Shown: piece by piece, positions 1 through 60,830 of the stretch | Numbering within the stretch: position 1 is the stretch's first letter | How the letters are laid out: every line of letters begins with the position of its first letter | Assembly: GCA_002007465.1 (NCBI GenBank) | Contig: LNAC01000036.1 | Span: 4,351,011 to 4,415,010 of the forward strand | Reading direction: 5' to 3' | DNA length: 64,000 bases | DNA from: Ailurus styani | Lineage: Eukaryota; Chordata; Mammalia; Carnivora; Ailuridae | Notes under the pieces: model-generated | Database searches by the model: none | Told to the model about the DNA's origin: nothing | The model's input: only the letters and a program-made list of their open reading frames with translations | Translations under genes and position numbers: made by a program

Positions 1-357
1 CAAGCTGGCTGGAGGATAAGCTGGGAGATGGGACTGTAATTGTCTTGTCATGGGTATTTGTATTTGAATTTATTACTAAGTGAATTAATTTTGCTATTTT
101 AAAAGAACCACCCCAAAACTATAAAAGGCATGGTGACAATGGACCATAGCCACAAAAAGGGACAGGGTATTTTCCCTTGGGAAGAGGCTGGGTTGAGAAA
201 GGAAGTGATAACAAGGTGAGTCCTCTGAATTTGAAAGAATCAGATTAATGTCTGGTAATTGGGAGTCAGTCTTTTGAAGCTGAATAAGCATATTGTTTAA
301 AATTGACATTAGTTCACTGCTTTGGTGACTGAGTTGGAAGTGGGGCATGTTTTGCAG
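1..357 (+). other. BBS2: BBS2 intron (3' part)
   Basis: This non-coding sequence lies before the first BBS2 exon in the window. The acceptor is TTTTGCAG ending at 357. The 30 bases before it are purine-rich (GAGTTGGAAGTGGGG), so the polypyrimidine tract is weak. No repeat is recognised. Confidence 0.6.
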
Positions 358-10797
<10,440 letters not shown>

Positions 10798-11145
10798 GAC
10801 AGAATAGGTAATGAAGTTCCTAAAAAGGGTTTTTCTCTAAAATACAAGGCTAGTTTGCTTAGATCACATCCTGGTGAAGCCAGGTCCTAAGAATGGCAGC
10901 AGCTTTGGTGAGTGGTACAAATGCAGACTTCATCTGAAGAGTACATCCCTTTCTATTTTTAGAATCAGTTGCACTGTTACTGAATAATACCAGGTTTGTA
11001 TAGAGGAGAGAAATACTTTTAAAATATTAGGGCTTCAAAGTCCAATTTTTTTTGTATGTATGTAAAATTGGCATATAGATGTAATACATCTTCCTTCAAA
11101 TTGTAAGTGAATTTGTAATAAAAATTTTTTCATTAAAACATAGGA
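10798..11145 (+). other. BBS2: BBS2 3' UTR with poly(A) signal
   Basis: The stretch follows the BBS2 stop codon. A canonical AATAAA lies at 11117-11122, an ATTAAA follows at about 11132, and a GU-rich element (TTTGTGTT, about 11153-11160) comes just after. Cleavage is therefore expected near 11135-11145, giving a 3' UTR of about 340 nt. The exact end is inferred. Confidence 0.7.
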
Positions 11146-12099
11146 GTTGCACTTTGTGTTAACTAAAGACACCATATCTTAGAATTGCAGAAACCCTTTG
11201 ATGTAGAGGAAAACACAAACATGGGTATCGGATTTGTGTGCCTTTTTATCACTGACGGGTGTAAGCAACACATCTGCATTTAGGGGAGAATCAGTTGAAG
11301 GTGATCTGTTAGTTGGGGGTAATTTTAGCTACTGAAACTAATAGACCTCAAAGTTCGTAATGACCAATTTATTTCTCATTTACATCAGGATGTCTCTATA
11401 ATTATTCAGGGACCCAGTTCCTGTGATCATGCAGCCATGTCATCCTCTAGGGGAGCCTTTCTCAGAGTTCTCTATAGAAAGAAGTTTCAGAAAATGGATT
11501 CGGGTGACTATTTTCATGTTCACTGCATATGATGACCTGATGGCGCCAGGAACTTGACATGAGAAGGCCTTGCCATGGTTTAAGTCCAAGTCAGTAGAAC
11601 AGGGAAAGCTTTTCTCAAGACTGTGGTCTGGAAATAGCACATTATCATCTCTACTTGTGTTCCGTCAGCTAACATGGTCATACCTCACTGCAGAGAGGCC
11701 AGAAGTATCACTAGCCGTGTGCCGGCAAGGAAGAGAAAGCTGGTATCTGGTATCAGCCACGGGCTCCTTCCCTAAGAGTGAGAATTTTGCCTTCAGATAG
11801 ATTCTAGGGCTGGTTTAATGACTAAAACATTCACTTCACTAATGACTAAAACATTAAAGTGCCAGATCTTAACAGCATTCAAATCCTAATTTTTGAGACT
11901 ATGCCCTAGAATACCTTTGTTTAGCATTTTCAACCTATAAGCTCAAAAGACACTCACATATACTGTATTATTTTTCATAGTCCCTGAAGTAGTAAAGCAT
12001 CTTCTCTATGTGCTTTGAAGAGGAGGGAACTGAGTCACAGAGCTACTGGCAAAACTCGAGTCCCACTTTTGAGTCTTTTTCTTTATTTTTTCTTTATTG

Positions 12100-12295
12100 T
12101 TTTTAAAGATTTTATTTATTTATTTGATATATATACAGACAGATCACAAGTAGGCAGAGAGGCAGGCAGAGAGAGAGGGGGAAGCAGGCCCCCTGCTGAG
12201 CAGGGAGCCCGATGCGGGCCTCGATCCCAGGACCCTGAGATCATGACCTGAGCCGAAGGCAGAGGTTTTAACCCACTGAGCCACCCAGGTGCCCC
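12100..12295 (-). mobile_element. Carnivore SINE
   Basis: This is an antisense copy ending CCACCCAGGTGCCCC. It lies directly beside a second antisense copy. Confidence 0.9.
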
Positions 12296-12309
12296 TTTTT
12301 CTGTCTTTT

Positions 12310-12502
12310 AAAAATTAATTAATTTAAAATATTTATTTATTTGACAGAGAGTGCAGAGCACAAGCAGGGGGAGTGAGAGAGGGAGAAGCAGCCCCCCCCC
12401 CTGCTGAGCAGGGAGCCCAATGGGTGACTCAATCCTAGGACCCTGGGATCATGACCTGAGCCAAAGACAGACGCTTAACTGACTGAAGCACTCAGGTGCC
12501 TC
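12310..12502 (-). mobile_element. Carnivore SINE, older type
   Basis: This is an antisense copy with a diverged body (GAGGGAGAAGCAG, ACTGACTGAAGCACTCAGGTGCC), next to the previous SINE. Confidence 0.85.
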
Positions 12503-14207
12503 AATCTTTTTCTGTTTTAACTATAGTCTAACCTATATGTTTTGAGATTAAAATCTCTAGTTGGTGCTGGTTTTGAACTGTATGGCACTATTCAGTTTTA
12601 GGGACCCTAATAGAATAATCTCATCGAAGGTCATTTTGTTGTTCTTGAGCCCAAATCTTCCTTCTTAGACCTAAAAATACTCACAGCAAGTCTTGAAAGC
12701 GTTGACCTGCAGCAGAATATATCTTTAAATAGTCCTGATTTATAGGTTATGAATAGGTGATTTTCATATTAGTTTGATCCTCTTGATATTCATCCCTGAG
12801 CTCAGAGAGGCAGAATGTTTTCTACAGGGTCTCACATCTTGGTGAGTCATGGTGTGTTGGCTTGAAACCAATTAGCTATGGCCCTTCCTGCTATTTAGTC
12901 GGAAAGACTGGATGAGAGGAAAATGTTCATAAAAACTTCTACCAACTCTTTTCGTCTTAGAAGTCACTGTGTTCAGCTTAAGGAGGAGAAAAACTCTTTG
13001 GTTATCAGTTGCTTCTGTTTGGTTGCCCTATTTTTCTATCCTGATAAATTCTGAGGCCTTCTAAGAAGCTACAGCTTCAGTTCTATTCTGTTGCTACATT
13101 TTGTTGAAGCTTTAAGTGAAGACTGAGCCTTCCTTGGAAAGCTGATCTTGAGGATCCTGGTATCCGGGAGAAAGCTTTGCAGTCGTTTTTCAAGGATCCC
13201 TTTAAAAAAGCCTCCCCACCTCCTGCCAGATTCAGGTACTCAATATTTTGGAGAGTATGGTTTTTGTTACTTCCCACACGTCTGCCTAGCCACGTACATC
13301 AAGGCCTAGCTCAAATGCTCTCTCCTCAGATCTTCTGCTCTGTGGCTGTTCCTTAACCCTTATTACATTCTGTGTTTAGATCAGTGTTAATCCTCTACTG
13401 AGAACAGGGGCTGCATCACAATCAGCTTTCTCCTCCCGGTGGTGCTGAGCCAGTGCCCTGAACACAGAAAAGCCCCTGCTGCTCTCCATGGAATTGCCTG
13501 TCCTCAGCCAGCCCATCAGGAGCTTCAGAAATCAAAGAACTAGGGACTGTACAACAATTATGCAACCCTAGAAGTGCTTTACAAGAATGAGTTCCAACAT
13601 TATTTATGTTTCAAAGTTTATAATTAGCAGTTACAAATCTGCCAGTGCGATCACAGTGCCTGTGATCACAGAACTAAATTATCTCCGCTTTCACTTTGAA
13701 ACTGAAGTACAGTAAGACACCCGTTTGCAGCTTGGTGTTTTGCATTTTGCCTCTTTCCCATCTGGCCCCTGCCCACACTAGATGCTGTAGCTCCTGACTC
13801 ATCTTTTTATTTGTATGGTACAGAAATCTGCTTTTCCTAAAATGATGCCACATGGACGATTCCCAAGTAGTTTTCAGAACCGTCTATGTGGACTGATTTT
13901 GCATCAATCAGAGAAGGAAATCGTGTGTTTTTGCAGGAACGTTCAGTTCATTAGGGCTGGAGAGCTGGTGTCACAAGGACCCTTCTAACCGGGCTTGCGT
14001 TTTCTCACTCAGTGTCAGTGGCATGTAAGAAAGTACTTATACCGAAGAGAGATGACAGGCAAAGCTTCTGGCTGAAGAAATACTGGTCTAGGAGAGGTAG
14101 CCCAAGCAGTGATTTTTTTTCTTTTTCTGCAGGGAAGAAACCACATTCAGTGGAGTTTGGGAGCCAGTCAATGAGCAGTAGAAAAGCCAGGTTCAAAACC
14201 AGGTTCA

Positions 14208-14409
14208 GGGCGCCTGGGTGGCTCAGTGGGTTAAGCCTCTGCCCTTGGCTCAGGTCATGATCTCAGGGTCCTGGGATCGAGCCCTGCATCGGGCTCCCTG
14301 CTCAGCGGGGAGCCTGCTTCCCCCTCTCTCTCTCTGCCTGCCTCTCTGCCCACTTGTGATCTCTCTCTGTCAAATAAATAAAATAAAAATCTTTAAAAAA
14401 AAACCCAAC
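14208..14409 (+). mobile_element. Carnivore SINE
   Basis: This is a sense copy with duplication AAACCAGGTTCA at 14196-14207 and 14410-14421. Confidence 0.92.
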
Positions 14410-14734
14410 AAACCAGGTTCAAAACCAGCCTCTTTCCCTTCTAGGCTTCATTTTCCACATCTTTAAAATGGGGGACAGAAGTTAGATTATTTAACAGAGT
14501 TCTTCCTTAAACATTTTATTTTTCCTCCCCTTAAAAGAAATGCTAATAGGCTCTCGAAATAACTTTATGAAAACATTCTTAATTTCCATCATTATGAACA
14601 TTTATAAAGGGGATTTGTTCTGGGGAAATCAACCTTATGTAGCTGTAGGAAGTGGCAAAGCAGTCTCTGGAAGGCACATTCTCTGTCTCAGTATATTACA
14701 GAGCACCACGGTGGATGTCACAGGATGGTGGGAT

Positions 14735-14820
14735 TCCAGATGACCTTTCCTTTATATTTTTTCATGTTTTAATTCTTCACAATGAACATGTATTGTTTAT
14801 ATAATCTGAAAAAATACAAA
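14735..14820 (+). mobile_element. Old L1 3'-end remnant
   Basis: The segment TTTTAATTCTTCACAATGAA and then CATGTATTGTTTATATAATC resembles an L1M 3' terminus. Confidence 0.5.
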
Positions 14821-16674
14821 GCTGTTCTCTTTGGGGGGAAAAACACCTTCTTTTACTAAAAGGAATTAGAAGAATTAGAGGTTCACTGTTAAGAATTAAG
14901 AGAGAAGATGCCAGATATTACACAGGTGATCATCATAGCTCTTATCTGAAACAAGTATGTAAAAGACGCCTATGTGTTAATTCCTCTTTTGCCACTAAAC
15001 AGTTGTTGATAGTGGCTTAAGCCCTAAAAATCCAGAAGAAGAATGAAGTACTAGGAAAAGCAGCTTCTCAGTCACTAAGTGTCTTCAGTGCAGGAGAGGG
15101 ACCTACCTGCAAGCTACACGGTCCTCTAAGAGGTGCTGCTGTAGATGATGTAACGGACAGAAACATCAGAGTCTGGCTCTCAGGGACTCGCTCTCCCTTC
15201 AGGCACCAAAATCCTCTTCCACAGTGTATACAAGATTCTGCCATGTTGACAGATCATAAACACACTGAGATTAAGAAGAAACTAATAAGTACATTTTAAC
15301 GCTTGTGTAGTATGCTAAGATTTAGACTGAATAATCCAGAATAGGAAAAGTGGGCTTGCCTCCTATACGTCACCTAGATCCATGAGTCTCTATTTTCCCA
15401 GCTTGGCACATGTGACAGTTTCACCTGCCTGCCACTTTCTCCTCGGCCTTCTGCTTCCAGTTACGCCACTGACACGTTCACTAGAACCTCACCCCTCTCT
15501 CTCCCGCTCGTGAAAACACATAAGAATGTGAGTGAGTAAAAGTCATATTGTAGGGATGACCTTCTTTCAGTCTGTAGCAACTGAAAAGAAAAGGCAAGCT
15601 TTGAAATGTTAAGCCATTAGTTACAAAGTAATTGTAATCCATGAGTGTTATTACATCATGGTGAAAATACTGTGGTCTCCAAATACTATGTATGTACACT
15701 GGCCCAGTACCATGTGGGCGTGGGGAGACACCATTAGAACTAGTTCTAGGTGCTGCTTTTTCATCTCACCCAGAAAAAAGCAGTGTTTTGTAACAACACC
15801 GAATATTAGTGCATGTAAAAAATTTTTAAATAGATATCCATATAATGGGTATAAATGCTAAATTTTTTACTGACTGGGGTATGAAATTAAATTTTGAAAC
15901 CATCAACCTAAAAGAAAATAAGCATTCTCTCATTAAAGGTCAACTTTAGAATAGAGTCAGTACTCAGTGTTACAAGATTAACAAAGATAAAAGCCCAAAT
16001 CTTTTCCTCTTGATTAATAACACCCCAAATAAAAGCTACGGTAATAGCTAGTAATACATGTAAAAAAGAGAGAGGAAACGGAGAAGACAAGAATGGAATG
16101 AGAATAGCATCTTTCAGCTAAAGATGCAGTGACCCTGATGCGCATTTGGCAAACCCACGTGTACAGCTGGTCCTTCTCATGTAACCCCCACGACAGTCCG
16201 GGGGAAAAGAATGTAACAAAGTGCCCAGCCTTTTGGCATTTTGATAGGGCCTTTAGCATTTGTCCTTTTAAAGAAAAAAAGGCAGCAATTTTTTTAGCTG
16301 ATCCTAAGTGTTTAGGAAAAGGACAGACATGCGCGAGGCCAGAGTCACTTAGTTCTAAAGGAGCCCCAACCCCAGGACTGAAAGGCAGTAGCCCCAGGAA
16401 CCACTACACAGGGCACAAGCAGCCCTCTCCTCTACCAACCAGAGGTCTCCTGGGGTGGGGGGTTTTTGCTTTGGGCCAGGCCCATGTATACCAAGGCAGG
16501 AACACCATCATCTAAGTCCATACTGTCCTAGGAGAATCAGTAAAACAAAGCCATAGGCAGTGGGATGAAGTGTCATGAGCCCAGCAAGAAGAGGCTAGAA
16601 GTTTCTGTAATGTTCCAAAGCAGTGAAATTGGGAAGGGCAGAATCGGCCTTGAGTATTAAAAAAAAAAAAAATC

Positions 16675-16995
16675 ACTGGAAACATGGATGAAACTTTAAG
16701 ACTTTACAACGCGGTGAAATAAGCCAGTCACAGGAGGACTAATATTGTATTGTTCCACTTTACAGAGACAGACAGAAAGTGGAAAGGGGGCTGTCAGGGG
16801 CCGGGGGAGCGGGGTAGGGGGCTACTCTTTCATGGGGGCAGAGCTTCAGTCTGGGAAGATGGAAAGGTTCTAGAGGTGGATGGTGGTGATGGGCGCACAA
16901 CCATGTGAAAAGTCACTGAAGTGTACATTTAAAAATGGTTAAAATGGTACACTTTATGTCATGTATATTTTACCAATGAATGTTAAAAAAAAAAA
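16675..16995 (+). mobile_element. Old L1 3' end with poly(A)
   Basis: The wording GATGGATGGTGGTGATGGGC, then AAAATGGTTAAAATGGTACA and TATATTTTACCAATGAATGT with an A-run is the characteristic L1MA/L1MB-type 3' terminus. It lies within the presumed OGFOD1 3' flank, antisense to the gene. Confidence 0.8.
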
Positions 16996-17188
16996 AAGAC
17001 AAAAAAGCCTTTTTCTTAATCAAGAGAGAGGTACCTGGCTCCAAGCTCAAGATCTAGATTGAGGACAGTGATGATGAGTCCTACTACAGACAGATTTTAA
17101 GGACACTGTCACACAGGTCACCTTGTGGCTCCTGCGTGCTTCCCAGTCCCGAGGAAGGGTCTCTTTCCTCCAGCTGTGCCCAGCCCTG

Positions 17189-40123
<22,935 letters not shown>

Positions 40124-40532
40124 CTTCTCTTAAGCTACAGACCCACGCCACACTGATTTAGCAGCTACTCTCCTAGGCTGACTATAATTCCCAGAATGCC
40201 CCCTTTCCCGTGTTCCCCAGCGCCGACCAATAGGGAGTACCAAGGTAAAAGGAGGCGGAACCCATTCCTGGTTTACCAATGGAAGCTCTGGATATTGCGG
40301 CCCTCTCATCAGAGATTGGCCTAGTGGCGCTTGGCCAGGCTGGCCTCCGCTTCTCTACTTCCTGCCGCCAGAGGCTCCAGATGCACTTCCGGCGTGCTTT
40401 CGCCTCCTCTTGCGCTCTCATGTTAATGGCGGGTGGCGTCTGCTGAGGGGGACGCAAATAACCGCTACAGGCAAGGGAAAGTCTCCTTGCCTGCCCCACT
40501 TCCTCTCGCCGCAAGTATTCGAGCTCGCCAGT
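40124..40532. promoter_or_regulatory. Bidirectional OGFOD1/NUDT21 promoter
   Basis: These 409 bp separate the two divergent start codons. The region is GC- and CpG-rich relative to its surroundings and has no TATA box. From left to right it carries a ZNF143/THAP11-type site (40181-40199), CCAAT (40227-40231), a GC-box-like GGAGGCGGAA (40251-40260), CCAAT (40276-40280), inverted CCAAT (40315-40319), an ETS core ACTTCCGG (40385-40392) and a YY1-like AATGGCGGG (40425-40433). The CCAAT spacing of roughly 40-50 bp is typical of NF-Y promoters. Transcription start sites cannot be read directly. Confidence 0.8.
40181..40199 (+). promoter_or_regulatory. ZNF143/THAP11 (SBS-type) binding site
   Basis: The sequence ACTATAATTCCCAGAATGC matches the long SBS motif ACTACAATTCCCAGNATGC at all but one position. 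This motif is bound by ZNF143 and THAP11/HCFC1 and is common in bidirectional housekeeping promoters. It lies about 58 bp upstream of the OGFOD1 ATG. Confidence 0.75.
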
Positions 40533-57188
<16,656 letters not shown>

Positions 57189-57422
57189 ATTCCTGCACAG
57201 TGGAGAAGTAAAAGAAGCCGTCTCTGTGAGCACAGCTATACACAGTGTAGAATAAACATGGTAGAAAAGTTTTTTTTGGTTTTTCTCTCTTTCCCAATCC
57301 CTAAATTGCTACCTATTTTCTGTTGTTTGAATAGTAAAGTTAATATGAAGAACTAGATAGTGGTGTAAACAAATGTGATAATGTAATTTACTTTTGGTTC
57401 TACTCATACTTTTTTGTACAAC

Positions 57423-57428
57423 ATTAAA
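57423..57428 (+). terminator. NUDT21: Proximal NUDT21 poly(A) signal ATTAAA
   Basis: Three UGUA elements (57364, 57382, 57415) lie within 60 nt upstream and a TTTGTTTTTTGTTTT tract lies downstream. This is a textbook cleavage-factor-Im-dependent arrangement. Use of the site is inferred. Confidence 0.55.
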
Positions 57429-60400
57429 GAATATGAACTTCTTTCTATTTGTTTTTTGTTTTTTTTAATTTTCACATTAAACTTGTAAAATTCTTACAGG
57501 TGAGGACTGTTTTTTTTCCCCTGCTCCTAGGGTGGTGATGTTAAGAGACGATGGCAGGTTTAGGTCAATTGAGTATGTGGGATCCTTGTTCTGATGCCAT
57601 TTTGGGGGATATACTCCAAGACCATGTTCTAGATTTTTGTGATGAGGAACTTCTAATACCTTTGGTTACTAGATTTGCTTGATGGAGTCCCAAGGTGCAA
57701 CTCCTGAACCAAATAATACACTTTGAGTTGTACTTCCAGTATGTTACTAACTGGTACATTTCATACTGATATATTCAGAACTTTGTTCACAAGCAACAAA
57801 CCTTAAACATATGGGGAGCCATTAAAATTGCCTAGATTAGGAAACTCATGGGAATTGGTATAAAAAGAGACGTATTGTGAGCTGACTGAGACTTTTTTCC
57901 TTCATATAATGGGGGTATTGTTTGTGTTGTGAAATTAGTGTTTTAGTTTTCTTAGGGCCATGGTAAAGTGGTGATCTGTGAAGGAAGTTTTTAAAAATGG
58001 GTCTGTTAGGTTTTGACTCTTGGATTACAAAGTTAGTTATTTCAGTTTATATCCGTAGAAATGAAAATTTGGTTTTAGCAAGTGATAGGCCTTTTCAAAA
58101 ATATTTTGGGGTAATTTGAATCAACTGAAATCTAAGGACAGGATAGGGGATAGATTTTGTCAGCCTATGGGAAAAATACTAAATTTAAAGTTCTTTAAAA
58201 TAACCGCTAAATTAGGATCAGGTTTTGGGGAATAAAAAAATGATTCTTAGGGCAAAGGAGTGTGCTGGCTGTGTCATTGCTTAATGGTCCATGTATGTTG
58301 TGCATGCCTTATAACAAGTGTGATGACTGTAGGGTTAATGAACAGGACATCTTATAAGATGCAGTTACTTAAAGAAGAGAGATTACTGTAGTTTTTAAGA
58401 GATAGATGTGAACTTTTGATTAGTTCTTACATCTTTATGATAACCAATCACAGGCCTTGTCTCCTGAATCTGGGGTGAGTTGAAAGGTGTATTGTAAATT
58501 CTTCCCTATTTAGACTTGAGAAAATCAGACCAAGAACAACTATATCAATAAATATCCTAGTTTATTATCTGAGGTCCCATCAAGCCTTCACAAGGTTGTG
58601 TCAAGTAGTGATTGTGATCATGCTCATGCTTCATAGTAGGTGAGCAACAGGTTCTATGACCAAAAATAATTGATGATTTCCTTTGAAAAAGCTATTAATT
58701 CTGTGTATAGTCCTCTTCCCTCTGGCGCTAATAGTTCCACCCCTGCGGTTTACATTAGCATATTGATAACTTACTATAATTTTACTGGTGAGTTCACTGA
58801 TTAGCTGAGCCTTATCAAGATTGGGGAAGGCAGAGATGGAAACAGCTTGATCCAGCCCACCTTCTGTGCTTGCTTCTGGCATCCAAGTGAAAGGCTATAG
58901 TAACCACATTTCAGATGTGCTAATGCTTGCCAGTTGGGGAAAGTGGAAAGAGGTGGACTTTTTCTTGGTGTTATTATAAAACACTGTATAATTTGAAGAG
59001 ATCTGATTTGAAGCTACTCATGTCCTTCATAACATAAGCTTTGACCTCAAAATTATTCCTTGATCACTACTTCGCAATATAAGTGCTTGAGTCAGTCATC
59101 TATATGTTGGGGCCTAGGTGAGAAAAACTTTTGATTTAAGCTGGTTGGGTTACTAACCTTAGAATGTAAAAAGATCTAGTTTTGAATGTAAAATTGGCAA
59201 CACACAAACATTTTTTAAACTGTTTTTGAACTGGTCAGCTACAGTTGTATCTTAATACTGTCATGTTTTAGGTTTCCTGATGGAAATAGTAGAACTAGGG
59301 AAATTTAAATCTGATATGTTCCTACATTAGAAGATGGTACAAGGGAATGTTTAACATTAAGCTCTTTTGATGTAAATTCTTAACATACTTCAAAAACTAA
59401 CAGTCTTAAATTGTGCATTCCAATTCACTATGTATTAAATACTGAATAATTTTCAAAGGAGCTCTTGATGGACTGATTTGTATTTTTGAATGCTTCCTGT
59501 ATTCCAGGTTTGTTTATAAATAAGAGTCCTCTTTTGCATTGTATAAGTACAATATATGTCATGTTATTTTCCCTGAGTAATCCAAATAGTGCATATTCTT
59601 TATAAATCTACTAAATGGCACTGGAAAATATTTAGTAGGTTGGGGAGTAAAACAAAGTTTTACTCAAATGTTTTCAGTCATATTTATAGTTGACATCCCT
59701 TTGAGGAAAAGTGAAATTTGTTTTTTTCCAAAGTGATGAAGACTGTTATGATTTTTTTAATATGTAGATAATACTTAAAATGGCATTATAATAGTTCTGT
59801 TTATGAATTTACTTTTAACGGCAGATCAGAGAGATTTTATCATTGTCTTATAATGTTCAGTTATTATTTTGTTTATTTACAGGTTCCATTTGTTGGCATA
59901 TATTGGCATTTATTGGCATATAAAACATAGCCGAATTAGCCAGTTGGCTTTCTTCCATGCTTAATTAAAGTGAAGAGGTAGAGGTCCTCTAAATTCAACA
60001 GGCCAGCAAGCAAGCAACTTAAAATCTCCTTTCTTAAATGATGTCTCCTAAGGTCTCAGGTTTTTAATGACTTTATTTTTTAAGTACTTCCTCAGCCACT
60101 TGAGATGAAATGCTTGGAGTAGCTTTTCCATGTCAGAGTTTCTCAAACTTAATGTTTTTACTGGTTCATAGTGTTTGGGGACAGTACGTGCTGTTCACTA
60201 AGACTGCTTCAGAGGGTGTGCGGTTTTTATATTGCTTTGCCAGAGAAGTCTTAGTGGTTTTTGACTGTACTACAAGTCCGCTTCCGTAGCAAAGGTTTGA
60301 TTTCCTATAATTATTCCACGTGTTTTGCATCACTTATTATTTGGGTTAAACTGGACTCATTTCAAGTAGTTTGCCTTTGTTGTTCAGGTGTGATGAAAAA

Positions 60401-60824
60401 CAATACTATAATTTGAGTCGAACCATAAAACACATTTTAATATTAGCTCGTATCTATCAAACTTGTTTTTGTGAAAAAAACTAACTAAATCCTAAGTGAG
60501 TCTTAAGCCAGTTTAGGTGTAATTTGTATGTTAGTGATGGATTGTACCATAGGGCTGGAGAAGAATTGGGAACATGTATTATGTTCTCTGTTGAGGGAAG
60601 GATCAGTGCATTTAAAAACTTAAAACTTTTGGTTACTGTGTTTACATCATAGTATACTAGCATCATTTATGGTTTGGCTTTGAGAATTTTTATGGCATTA
60701 CACTTATAGAAAATGTATGAAATAAACTGAAGTTTTGGTTATATTTTTATATTTGTAAAGTGAAAGTTTGATTAAAATGGTCACTGTTCTTTTAAAATTT
60801 TATTTTGTTCATTTCAATTAAAAA

Positions 60825-60830
60825 AATAAA
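60825..60830 (+). terminator. NUDT21: Distal NUDT21 poly(A) signal AATAAA
   Basis: This is the last AATAAA before recognisable intergenic sequence. It is backed by AATAAA at 60721 and ATTAAA at 60771, has UGUA at 60714 and 60754 upstream, and a GU-rich element at about 60847 downstream. Confidence 0.55.

Larger units (their letters stand above)
11146..14514. other. Spacer between the convergent 3' ends of BBS2 and OGFOD1
   Basis: This intergenic stretch lies between the BBS2 poly(A) signal and the nearest candidate OGFOD1 poly(A) signal. It contains two adjacent antisense SINEs (12100-12502) and one sense SINE (14208-14409). A short direct repeat of AATGACTAAAACATT occurs at about 11818-11854. 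No conserved coding segment is recognised; the open frames here are short and unconvincing. Confidence 0.55.
14515..17188 (-). other. OGFOD1: OGFOD1 3' UTR / 3' flank (end uncertain)
   Basis: This is sequence beyond the OGFOD1 stop on the - strand. I found no AATAAA within the first ~2 kb. The first candidates are ATTAAA near 14770 and AATAAA (+ strand TTTATT) at 14515-14520, so either the 3' UTR is long or a variant signal is used. An old sense-strand L1 3' end (16675-16995) lies within it. The extent is inferred only. Confidence 0.35.

Noticed and set aside
16129..16515. 128-codon + strand frame between BBS2 and OGFOD1
   Set aside because: There is no recognisable domain or codon pattern, and it lies antisense in the presumed OGFOD1 3' flank.
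57251..57256. AATAAA 63 nt after the NUDT21 stop as the main poly(A) site
   Set aside because: It would leave a very short 3' UTR and lacks a clear GU-rich downstream element. The sites near 57423 and 60825 have better surroundings.
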